The notes beneath the pieces were generated by a model. It was not told the origin of the DNA. It worked only from the letters and a program-made list of their open reading frames with translations, and searched no databases. Positions 1-5,475 of a stretch of 5,475 nucleotides of DNA are shown piece by piece. Position numbers and translations under genes: made by a program. The stretch lies in the NCBI GenBank assembly GCA_020050375.1, contig JAGVKR010000805.1:1-5475 (forward strand), given 5' to 3'. Numbering within the stretch: position 1 is the stretch's first letter; each line of letters begins with the position of its first letter. This DNA is from Planctomycetales bacterium. GTDB lineage: Bacteria; Planctomycetota; Planctomycetia; Planctomycetales; Planctomycetaceae.

Positions 1-966
1 GTCCCCGGCAGCGACGGGTTGGTCGCGAACGAATCCGAGGCGCTGGCCGTGGCGAACCGCATCGGTTATCCCGTGCTGATCAAAGCCACCGCCGGCGGCG
101 GCGGGAAGGGAATGCGCGTCGCCATGAACGACGTGGCCCTGCAATCGGGCCTCAAAGCCGCTTCCGCCGAGGCCGAAAAATCGTTCAAGAACGCCGGCGT
201 TTACCTCGAAAAGTATGTCGAGCGTCCGCGCCACATCGAAGTTCAGGTGCTGGCCGACAACTTCGGCAACGCCGTTCATCTCTGGGAACGCGACTGCACC
301 CTGCAACGCCGGCACCAGAAGCTTGTCGAAGAGAGTCCCGCGCCGACCCTCACGCAGAGCGTTCGCGAAGACATCTGCAAGTCGGCCGTCCGGCTCGTCA
401 AGGAGGCGGGGTACACGAACGCCGGCACGGTCGAATTCATCCTCGATCAGGCGACAAATCAGTTCTATTTCATCGAGGTCAACGCCCGGATCCAGGTGGA
501 GCACCCTGTCTCGGAGCTCGTCACGGGGATCGACCTCATCAAAAGCCAGATTCGCGTGGCCGCTGGCGAAGCCCTCCCTTTCAAGCAAAAGCACATTGTG
601 CACCAGGGCTCGGCGATCGAAGCGCGGATCAACGCCGAAGACCCGGCCGCCGGCTTTCGCGGGTCGCCCGGCACGATCACCAAGCTGCGAGTTCCCGGCG
701 GTCCGGGAGTTCGATTCGACTCGCATGTCTACCAGGACTATACCATCGGTCCTTATTATGATTCGATGATTGGGAAACTGATCGTCCACAAACCGACGCG
801 CGAAGAGGCCCTCGCCTGTATGCGTCGCGCACTGGCGGAATTCGTGGTCGAAGGCGTCAAGACCACGATTCCTCTGCTCCGCGAGATATTCGCGAATGCC
901 GCCTTCATCAAAGGGGAGGTGGACACAACCTTCATCGAACGCACCTGGTCTTCGCCGACGGCATGA
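1..966 (+). CDS. accC: Acetyl-CoA carboxylase, biotin carboxylase subunit (5'-truncated by window edge)
   Basis: Biotin carboxylase carries out the ATP-dependent carboxylation of biotin on the carrier protein AccB, the first half-reaction of cytosolic acetyl-CoA carboxylase, which supplies malonyl-CoA for fatty-acid synthesis. The reading frame is open from base 1 and gives 321 residues. Against a usual length near 450, about 130 N-terminal residues lie outside the window; the TTG at 19 is internal, not a start. Visible landmarks, numbered from base 1, are: the ATP-grasp lysine K28 in PVLIKAT, the glycine loop GGGGKGM (32-38), the bicarbonate/biotin site RRHQK (103-107, H105 and K107), the metal and catalytic strand [13 protein letters not shown] (E159, N161, R163), INAEDP, and the C-terminal domain motif [10 protein letters not shown]. 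These match the E. coli AccC pattern closely from memory. Propionyl- or pyruvate-carboxylase biotin carboxylase domains share the motifs, but the stop soon after the C-terminal domain, with no fused biotinyl domain, favours AccC. No key residue is missing in the part seen. Confidence 0.95.
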   Translation, partial: VPGSDGLVANESEALAVANRIGYPVLIKATAGGGGKGMRVAMNDVALQSGLKAASAEAEKSFKNAGVYLEKYVERPRHIEVQVLADNFGNAVHLWERDCTLQRRHQKLVEESPAPTLTQSVREDICKSAVRLVKEAGYTNAGTVEFILDQATNQFYFIEVNARIQVEHPVSELVTGIDLIKSQIRVAAGEALPFKQKHIVHQGSAIEARINAEDPAAGFRGSPGTITKLRVPGGPGVRFDSHVYQDYTIGPYYDSMIGKLIVHKPTREEALACMRRALAEFVVEGVKTTIPLLREIFANAAFIKGEVDTTFIERTWSSPTA

Positions 967-1034
967 GTCTTGCACGCTGCACCGGAGCAGAAGCAATCGC
1001 TCGCCGCCCTTAGACCGCTATCGGAACCCAACTC

Positions 1035-2069
1035 ATGAAAGCTGCGATCCTGACCGGGGGAGGCGACTGCCCGGGACTGAATGCCGTTATCCGGGCTGTC
1101 GTTCGAACCCTGCACAACTCCGGGCACGAGTGCATCGGGTTTCTCGAAGGGTGGCGCGGCGCGATCCAGGGAAACTCCATTCCCCTCAAGGCGCAGGAAA
1201 CCGACGAAATCATCGCCCGCGGCGGAACGATTCTCGGTTCGTCCCGCACCAATCCCTACAAGAAGGAAGAATACGTCGGGCAGCTCGTCGAGAACTTCCA
1301 CAAGCTCGGGCTGAACGCGCTGGTGGCGATCGGCGGCGACGACACGCTCGGCGTGGCCAAGCGGCTCTACGAAGAGCAGAACCTGCCGGTCGTCGGCGTC
1401 CCCAAAACGATCGACAACGACTTAAGCTGCACCGATTTCACGTTCGGCTTCGACACGTCGATCAACATCGTCATGGAGGCGGTCGACCGGCTGCGGACCA
1501 CCGCCGAATCGCACCGCCGCGTGATGGTCATCGAGACGATGGGCCGGCACGCCGGCTGGATCGCCTGCTTCGCCGGGATCGCGACGGCCTCCGATTTCAC
1601 GTTGATTCCGGAGATCGAAGTCGACGTCGACAAGATGTGCGAAGTTTTGAAGCAGCGCCGCGCCGCGGGAAAAACCTACGGAATGATCATCGTCAGCGAA
1701 GGGGCCAAGCTCCCGGCCGAGGGCTTGGTGACCAAAGACGCCGAGATCGACGAATTCGGCCATGTGAAACTGGGCGGCATCGGCGACACGATTGCCGATC
1801 TGATTGAAACCCGCACCGGGATCGAAACCCGCGTCGTGACGCTGGGACACCTGCAGCGCGGCGGCCCTCCCAGCGCTTACGACCGCGTGCTGGGAACCCG
1901 GCTGGGAATCCACGCGGCGCGGCTCGTTCTCGCCAGGCAGTTCGGCCAGATGGTGGCCCTGCGCGGGTTGAAGATCGTCTCGTTTCCCCTCTCGGAAGCG
2001 GTCGGCACGCTACGAACACTCGACCTCGACTTCATGCACGAGGCGGAAGAGTTTTACAAGAACGTGTGA
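1035..2069 (+). CDS. pfp: 6-phosphofructokinase, predicted pyrophosphate-dependent (PfkA/Pfp family)
   Basis: This 344-residue cytosolic enzyme phosphorylates fructose 6-phosphate to fructose 1,6-bisphosphate. The N-terminal glycine motif GGGDCPGLN (8-16) and GSSRTNP (68-74) belong to the phosphofructokinase fold. PKTIDND (123-129) holds the catalytic base D127. MGRHAGW (169-175), SEGA (221-224) and GHLQRGG (271-277) are the sugar-phosphate site. The donor loop reads GGDDT (100-104), with Asp at 103 where ATP enzymes have Gly, and Lys at 124 where E. coli PfkA has Gly. In this family the Asp/Lys pair marks pyrophosphate users, which makes the step reversible; that donor is an inference from two residues. 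The length fits single-domain prokaryotic members. The ATG at 1035 directly precedes the family N-terminus ([10 protein letters not shown]), but no good Shine-Dalgarno sequence precedes it. The 68-bp gap after accC shows no clear promoter or terminator. The gene is followed 21 bp later by the exported dehydrogenase gene. ATP dependence (pfkA) is the alternative. Confidence 0.94.
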   Translation: MKAAILTGGGDCPGLNAVIRAVVRTLHNSGHECIGFLEGWRGAIQGNSIPLKAQETDEIIARGGTILGSSRTNPYKKEEYVGQLVENFHKLGLNALVAIGGDDTLGVAKRLYEEQNLPVVGVPKTIDNDLSCTDFTFGFDTSINIVMEAVDRLRTTAESHRRVMVIETMGRHAGWIACFAGIATASDFTLIPEIEVDVDKMCEVLKQRRAAGKTYGMIIVSEGAKLPAEGLVTKDAEIDEFGHVKLGGIGDTIADLIETRTGIETRVVTLGHLQRGGPPSAYDRVLGTRLGIHAARLVLARQFGQMVALRGLKIVSFPLSEAVGTLRTLDLDFMHEAEEFYKNV

Positions 2070-2076
2070 AACATCC

Positions 2077-2083
2077 GAAGGAG
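2077..2083 (+). promoter_or_regulatory. Shine-Dalgarno site that fixes the GTG start at 2091
   Basis: GAAGGAG lies 7 nt upstream of the GTG at 2091, inside the 21-bp gap after the phosphofructokinase stop. It supports GTG as the true start and suggests translation from a shared transcript. It is the only strong ribosome-binding site I can see ahead of a gene in this window. Confidence 0.8.
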
Positions 2084-2090
2084 CTTCTCC

Positions 2091-4370
2091 GTGCGCCGCA
2101 CTATTCCGCTTGCGACCGTCGCGTGCCTCCTGTTCTTCGCCGTCGCGCTCCGCCTCTTGACCGGCGCGGAGTCGGCCGTCAAATCGGCCGACGGCAAGCC
2201 GGTCGGCATCGCCAAGCGCGTCCTCTGGACAACCTCCAAAATCAAGGGCTCGCCCGAGCCGCCGGCTCCCTACCGCATCGCCCCGGTCTTTCCAAAACTA
2301 AAATTCTTCGAGCCGCTGGCGATGTCCGCCATTCCCGGCACCAACCGGTTCGTGATCGCCGAACGTAAAGGCAAGCTGTTCACGTTCGAGAATTCCCAGG
2401 CGGTCGAACGGCCCGATTTGCTGCTCGACGTCAAGTACACGGTTTATGGCGTCGCCGCGCATCCGCGCTTCAAAGAAAACGGCTACATTTACGTCACCTA
2501 CGTCCTCAACCCGGCCGAAGAAGTCCAGGACCCCAAAGGCAGCCGACTCGTCCGGTTTCAGATCAGCAAAGACAATCCGTGGCAACTCGACCCGGCTTCG
2601 GAGCTGCGGATTCTCGAATGGCCGAGCGGCGGCCACAACGCCGGCAACATCGTGTTCGGCCCCGACGGCTATCTGTACCTCGCGTGCGGCGACGGCAGCG
2701 GCATCGCCGACGAATTGCAGACCGGCCAGAAAGTCGACGACGTCCTGGCGTCGCTCCTCCGCATCGACGTCGATCACCCGGATGCAGGAAAGAACTACGG
2801 CATTCCGAAAGACAACCCGTTCGTGAAAACGGCCGGAGCCCGTCCCGAAATCTGGGCCTACGGCTTGCGCCAGGTGTGGAAGTTCAATTTCGATCGGCAA
2901 ACGGGCGACCTGTGGGCCGGCGAAGTCGGGCAGGACCTCTGGGAATCGGTCTACAAGATCGAGAAGGGAGGCAACTACGGCTGGAGCGTCACCGAGGGGT
3001 CGCACGAATTTCGCCCCGAACGGCCGAAAGGCCCCACGCCGATCCTGAAACCGATCGTCGAGCATCCGCATTCCGATTTCCGCTCGATCACCGGCGGGTT
3101 CGTCTACCGGGGCTCGAAGCACAAAGACCTGGTCGGCGCGTACGTCTACGGCGACTACGACACCGGAAAAGTCGCCGCCTTGCGCTATGAAAGCGGCAAG
3201 GTCACTTTTCAACAGGAGCTGGTCGACACGCCGCTCCGCATCATCACCTTCTGCGAAGATCACGCCGGCGAGCTGACGCTCGTCGATTTCATGAACGGCA
3301 CGATCTATCAGCTCGTCCCGGCGCCGAAGTCAGAGCCGACTGCGCCGTTTCCCCGCAAGCTGAGCGAGACGGGGCTCTTCGCCTCGACGAAAGATCACCT
3401 CCCCGCGCCGGGCCTGATTCCCTATTCGGTCAACTCCGAATTGTGGTCCGATCACGCAATCAAAGATCGCTTCCTCGCGCTTCCCGGCGACTCGAAGATC
3501 GAATTCGACACGGTCCTCTACCCGCAACCGTCGCCTGGCGCCCCGGCGGGCTGGCGCTTCCCCGACGGGACGGTCACCGTCAAGACGTTTTCGATGGAAA
3601 TGGAAAAGGGAAATCCCGCCAGCCGTCGTCGGCTCGAAACCCGGATCATGCACTTCGAGCAATTGGAGGGGAACGAGGAAGTCGGCGATCAGGTGTGGCG
3701 CGGCTACACCTACGTCTGGAACGACGCCCAGACCGACGCCGAGCTGCTCGATGCGAAAGGGCTCGATCGCGAATTGACGATCCGCGACTCCGCCGCGCCG
3801 GGTGGCGTCCGCAAGCAGACCTGGCATTTTCCGAGCCGATCGGAGTGCACGCTCTGCCATACCATGCCAGCCAAATACGCACTGGGGATCAACACGCTCC
3901 AGTTCAATAAAGACCATGACTATGGCAATGGCGTCGTCGCCAACCAGATCCGCACGTTGGAACATCTGGGGATCTTCAAAGAGCCATTGCCGAAGCCCCC
4001 GGAAGACCTTCCCCGCGTGGTGAATTACCGCGACGAAAAACAGTCTCTCGATCAACGGGCGCGATCGTACCTGCACTCCAACTGCGCGCACTGTCACATC
4101 AAGTGGGGGGGCGGCAACGCCGAATTCCAATTGATCGCCACGCTGCCGCTTGAGCAACTGGGAATCGTGGGGACCCGCCCCGGCCACGGCACTTTCGACT
4201 TGAAGGACCCGAAAGACCTGCTCCCCGGTGATCCGGACCGTTCCATGATCTACCACCGCATGACGAAGCTGGGCCTGGGCCGCATGCCCCACGTGGCCTC
4301 GAACGTGGTCGACGACGACGCGGCGAAGATGCTCAAGGCGTGGATTTTGGGATTGCCGAAGAGCAAGTAA
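2091..4370 (+). CDS. Exported PQQ-type glucose/sorbosone dehydrogenase fused to a dihaem cytochrome c domain
   Basis: This 759-residue protein probably oxidises a sugar or other alcohol/aldehyde in the periplasm and passes electrons to its own c-type haems; the substrate cannot be told from sequence. Residues 1 to about 29 form a signal peptide (MRR, then a hydrophobic stretch at 7-23, then AESA). Residues about 60-410 form a beta-propeller of the glucose/sorbosone dehydrogenase (soluble aldose dehydrogenase) family: SGGHNAGN with the likely catalytic H182, FGPDGYLY, YGLRQ (257-261, R260), EVGQ (278-281) and NYGW (295-298) match the PQQ/calcium-site pattern. Residues about 420-757 resemble the SO2930-type dihaem cytochrome family (TIGR03806, recalled and not searched), with PGLIPYSVNSELWSDHA, GWRFPDGT, CTLCH (586-590) and CAHCH (665-669). 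M732 in GRMPH is a candidate axial ligand. Start: GTG with GAAGGAG 7 nt upstream. The 21-bp spacing suggests co-transcription with the phosphofructokinase gene. Export would be by Sec, with haem attachment in the periplasm. Calling the propeller catalytically active is inference. Confidence 0.9.
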   Translation: MRRTIPLATVACLLFFAVALRLLTGAESAVKSADGKPVGIAKRVLWTTSKIKGSPEPPAPYRIAPVFPKLKFFEPLAMSAIPGTNRFVIAERKGKLFTFENSQAVERPDLLLDVKYTVYGVAAHPRFKENGYIYVTYVLNPAEEVQDPKGSRLVRFQISKDNPWQLDPASELRILEWPSGGHNAGNIVFGPDGYLYLACGDGSGIADELQTGQKVDDVLASLLRIDVDHPDAGKNYGIPKDNPFVKTAGARPEIWAYGLRQVWKFNFDRQTGDLWAGEVGQDLWESVYKIEKGGNYGWSVTEGSHEFRPERPKGPTPILKPIVEHPHSDFRSITGGFVYRGSKHKDLVGAYVYGDYDTGKVAALRYESGKVTFQQELVDTPLRIITFCEDHAGELTLVDFMNGTIYQLVPAPKSEPTAPFPRKLSETGLFASTKDHLPAPGLIPYSVNSELWSDHAIKDRFLALPGDSKIEFDTVLYPQPSPGAPAGWRFPDGTVTVKTFSMEMEKGNPASRRRLETRIMHFEQLEGNEEVGDQVWRGYTYVWNDAQTDAELLDAKGLDRELTIRDSAAPGGVRKQTWHFPSRSECTLCHTMPAKYALGINTLQFNKDHDYGNGVVANQIRTLEHLGIFKEPLPKPPEDLPRVVNYRDEKQSLDQRARSYLHSNCAHCHIKWGGGNAEFQLIATLPLEQLGIVGTRPGHGTFDLKDPKDLLPGDPDRSMIYHRMTKLGLGRMPHVASNVVDDDAAKMLKAWILGLPKSK

Positions 4371-4429
4371 GGGCCTGCGTCAGAATAAAATGACGAACTC
4401 TCGTAGTGCCCTGTCATCGATGATTCGAT

Positions 4430-4534
4430 GGGTGCCACGGCCAGCGACCAACGGGAGTCGGCCGTGCGACTCGCGAGGAAACGCTCCGAGACATTCACAC
4501 GGCCGAGTCGCTTTGCTCCCTGGCCGTGGCACCC
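4430..4534. repeat. 105-bp long inverted repeat (MITE-like or large palindromic element)
   Basis: The outer 15 bp, GGGTGCCACGGCCAG (4430-4444), recur as a perfect reverse complement at 4520-4534. Moving inward without gaps, a 13-bp imperfect segment (8 of 13 matching) is followed by a second perfect 9-bp pair, TCGGCCGTG (4458-4466) with CACGGCCGA (4498-4506). The arms are therefore 37 bp with 32 matches around a 31-bp centre. No reading frame of note lies inside. It sits 59 bp past the dehydrogenase stop and could fold in RNA from either strand, so it may also end transcription of the convergent genes; there is no T-run to support an intrinsic terminator. Membership of a dispersed family is inferred from structure only. 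Confidence 0.8.
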
Positions 4535-4562
4535 GATCCCTCGTAACAAGTTTGACTTGGCA

Positions 4563-4586
4563 GTAGGACGGATTCTCAATCCGTCC
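4563..4586 (+). repeat. REP-like hairpin with 5' GTAG
   Basis: GTAG at 4563-4566 leads into a perfect 9-bp stem, GGACGGATT (4566-4574) and AATCCGTCC (4578-4586), closed by a CTC loop. A GTAG-type tetranucleotide followed by a short hairpin is the classic layout of repetitive extragenic palindromes that RAYT transposases recognise (established for E. coli REPs). It lies 64 bp beyond the 3' end of the RAYT gene. The hairpin is seen directly; its REP identity is inferred. Confidence 0.65.
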
Positions 4587-4589
4587 GAA

Positions 4590-4637
4590 GGAAGGAAAAG
4601 GGGGGAAGGAAAAGGGGACAGGAAGGAAAAGGGGACA
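4590..4637 (+). repeat. Purine-rich tandem repeat, 17-bp unit
   Basis: The unit GGAAGGAAAAGGGGACA occurs twice, exactly and head to tail, at 4604-4620 and 4621-4637. A shorter copy lacking ACA (14 bp) precedes it at 4590-4603. The strand is all purine from 4587 to 4618 and again from 4620 to 4635. The last copy runs into the left 19-bp inverted repeat, overlapping it at GGGACA (4632-4637). The array therefore looks like repeated copies of the outer edge of the mobile unit. Confidence 0.85.
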
Positions 4638-4650
4638 GGTCCATTTAATT
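4632..4650 (+). repeat. Left 19-bp inverted repeat of the RAYT unit
   Basis: GGGACAGGTCCATTTAATT is the exact reverse complement of 5366-5384. Pairing stops at once on both sides (G4631 against A5385, T4651 against C5365). It contains the near-palindrome GGACAGGTCC followed by an AT-rich end that faces the gene. Confidence 0.9.
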
Positions 4651-5328
4651 TCACTCGGTTGGCTTGCGAGGTCGGCCGCGAGGGCGAAGAGTTGATTCCA
4701 GCCCGAGTTGTTTCGCGGTCTGCTGCACCCACGCCTGCGAGCCGAAGGGTTGCCCGCGAACGACGCTCGTCCGAATGGCGGCCAACTCGGCCTCCGTTTG
4801 CGGACGATTGACGTGCTCCTGCCATTGGCGCGGTCGAGGGACCGGCCAGGCGCTCAAAAGCGCTCGTTGCTCGGGCGTCCCGTTCACTCTCCGCCACGCG
4901 CTTCCCCAGCGCCACTCTTCCGCGCGCGAGCAAAGGTTCGCCCGAAGAGCATTTCGTTCCACGTAGCGCATCAGTTGGTAGAAGTAGTCGTCGGATTCCA
5001 CGGGAAACGATTTGAACCGGGCCTGATAAAGATGTCCTTCACCAACGACGTGGCGATGCTTTTGCCAGCGCGTGACGTGCGTCACGCAGAGTCGCTGCAT
5101 GAAGGCCCCCAGATCGTCGTCCCCCTCCGGCCACATCAGAAAGTGCCAATGATTAGGCATCAGACAATAGCCGCAAATTCGCATCGGGCACTTTTCGAGC
5201 GTTTCCGCCAGAAGGCCTTCGAACGCGGCATAGTCCGCGTCGGTGTCGAACAATCGGCGTCGCCCGACCCCGCGATTGAGGACATGGAACACCATCCCCC
5301 CCGGTGCAACACGCGCTTTTCGAGGCAT
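4651..5328 (-). CDS. REP-associated tyrosine transposase (RAYT, Y1/HUH superfamily)
   Basis: This 225-residue protein belongs to the Y1 transposase (IS200-like) superfamily, RAYT branch, which nicks single-stranded DNA at hairpin-forming REP repeats using a metal ion and a tyrosine nucleophile. The first strand reads VFHVLNRG (13-20). The HUH metal motif is H60-W61-H62 in CLMPNHWHFLMWPEGDDDL. GEGHLYQARFKSFPV (96-110) follows. The helix RYVERNALRANL (121-132) aligns with the DYIYINP helix of E. coli RayT, making Y122 the likely nucleophile (recalled alignment). The C-terminus ends in RPRGRPRKPTE, an AT-hook-like tail with core RGRP at 217-220. I chose the ATG at 5328 because family members begin MPRKARV; an in-frame TTG at 5367 would add 13 unlikely residues and overlap the inverted repeat. 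The Shine-Dalgarno sequence is weak. The gene is convergent with the dehydrogenase gene, intact, and flanked by 19-bp inverted repeats and a REP-like hairpin. All motifs needed for activity appear present. Confidence 0.93.
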   Translation of the reverse strand: MPRKARVAPGGMVFHVLNRGVGRRRLFDTDADYAAFEGLLAETLEKCPMRICGYCLMPNHWHFLMWPEGDDDLGAFMQRLCVTHVTRWQKHRHVVGEGHLYQARFKSFPVESDDYFYQLMRYVERNALRANLCSRAEEWRWGSAWRRVNGTPEQRALLSAWPVPRPRQWQEHVNRPQTEAELAAIRTSVVRGQPFGSQAWVQQTAKQLGLESTLRPRGRPRKPTE

Positions 5329-5365
5329 AATGCCCAACAGCCTACCGCAGCCCGCATGTGCCGTC

Positions 5366-5384
5366 AATTAAATGGACCTGTCCC
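5366..5384 (-). repeat. Right 19-bp inverted repeat of the RAYT unit
   Basis: AATTAAATGGACCTGTCCC is a perfect reverse complement of 4632-4650. It lies 37 bp upstream of the RAYT ATG, so the transposase promoter must lie inside, across or outside it. Binding there by the RAYT could influence its own expression, which is speculation. Confidence 0.9.
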
Positions 5385-5475
5385 AATACTGTTCGGCTCG
5401 GGATTCGCTGACAGGCCATTATGGCAGTCGAGGTGCTGATGGGGAGCAATTCGTGCGGCAGAGACGTGGCAGGCA
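5385..5475. other. Intergenic tail with no recognisable gene
   Basis: The last 91 bp show only a small palindrome, GCCAT-T-ATGGC (5415-5425). An ATG at 5421 is open to the window edge for 18 codons but has no ribosome-binding site and no recognisable sequence, so I do not call a gene. Confidence 0.5.

Larger units (their letters stand above)
4632..5384 (-). mobile_element. RAYT transposase unit bounded by perfect 19-bp inverted repeats
   Basis: The 753-bp segment is bounded by GGGACAGGTCCATTTAATT and its exact reverse complement and contains only the RAYT gene. The left repeat touches the last base of the stop codon; the right repeat lies 37 bp upstream of the ATG. No target duplication can be recognised beside the ends (AAAAG on the left, AATAC on the right), in keeping with HUH/Y1 chemistry, which does not make one. 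Classical IS200/IS605 elements have subterminal hairpins and no terminal inverted repeats, so this may instead be a transposase gene flanked by two opposed REP-like repeats (a REPtron arrangement). Whether the unit moves as a whole is unknown. Confidence 0.65.

Noticed and set aside
896..1807. 303-codon plus-strand frame overlapping the phosphofructokinase gene
   Set aside because: Its translation is rich in Arg, His and Asp, typical of an out-of-frame reading, and it overlaps strongly conserved genes.
2115..2126. Possible lipoprotein box TVAC (C12) in the dehydrogenase signal peptide
   Set aside because: The hydrophobic core before the cysteine is too short and continues for 11 residues after it, which fits an ordinary signal peptide better.
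2298..3263. Long open frame on the minus strand opposite the dehydrogenase propeller
   Set aside because: It is the reverse shadow of a clearly conserved plus-strand protein in GC-rich DNA and has no recognisable motif or start signal.
3330..4292. Second long minus-strand open frame opposite the cytochrome part
   Set aside because: Same reason: it covers conserved coding sequence including both CXXCH motifs and has no family features of its own.
4378..4395. Possible terminator CGTCA-8 nt-TGACG after the dehydrogenase gene
   Set aside because: The 5-bp stem with a wide A-rich loop and no following T-run is too weak for an intrinsic terminator.
4415..4430. Small hairpin CATCGA-TGAT-TCGATG
   Set aside because: The 6-bp stem is plausible by chance, has no T-run, and touches the start of the long inverted repeat; no function can be assigned.
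4651..5367. Longer transposase form starting at TTG 5367
   Set aside because: The extra residues do not look like the family N-terminus, whereas MPRKARV at the ATG 5328 does; the TTG also overlaps the inverted repeat.
4708..5439. 243-codon plus-strand frame opposite the transposase
   Set aside because: It is the shadow of the RAYT gene, with no recognisable domain, and it runs through the right inverted repeat.
5421..5475. ATG open to the window end on the plus strand
   Set aside because: Only 18 codons, no Shine-Dalgarno sequence and no recognisable protein sequence.

Overview
The window looks like GC-rich chromosomal DNA (about 60% GC by eye) from a bacterium, most likely a planctomycete. 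That assignment is an inference. It rests on the periplasmic sugar-dehydrogenase/cytochrome fusion, the style of the REP-associated transposase (long form with an arginine-rich GRP tail), and the dense short palindromic repeats between genes. No rRNA, tRNA, CRISPR array or phage gene is visible.

Layout. Positions 1-966 (+) hold the C-terminal two thirds of biotin carboxylase (accC), cut by the window edge. Positions 1035-2069 (+) encode a complete 6-phosphofructokinase whose donor-site residues (D103, K124) predict use of pyrophosphate instead of ATP. After only 21 bp, and a strong Shine-Dalgarno sequence, positions 2091-4370 (+) encode a 759-residue exported protein. It joins a PQQ-type glucose/sorbosone dehydrogenase beta-propeller to a C-terminal domain with two CXXCH haem c motifs. 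These three genes are co-directional. They link fatty-acid precursor supply, the committed glycolytic step and periplasmic sugar oxidation, but only the last two are spaced like an operon.

Positions 4371-4650 contain no gene and are packed with repeats: a 105-bp inverted repeat (4430-4534), a REP-like GTAG hairpin (4563-4586), a purine-rich tandem repeat of 17 bp (4590-4637), and the left copy of a 19-bp inverted repeat (4632-4650). Positions 4651-5328 (-) encode a REP-associated HUH/Y1 tyrosine transposase (RAYT), convergent with the dehydrogenase gene. The other copy of the 19-bp repeat lies at 5366-5384, so 4632-5384 reads as one 753-bp mobile unit. The final 91 bp hold no recognisable gene.

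The core metabolic genes are ordinary in kind. The most unusual part is 4430-5384, where a transposase unit with perfect terminal inverted repeats sits beside three unrelated-looking repeat structures.
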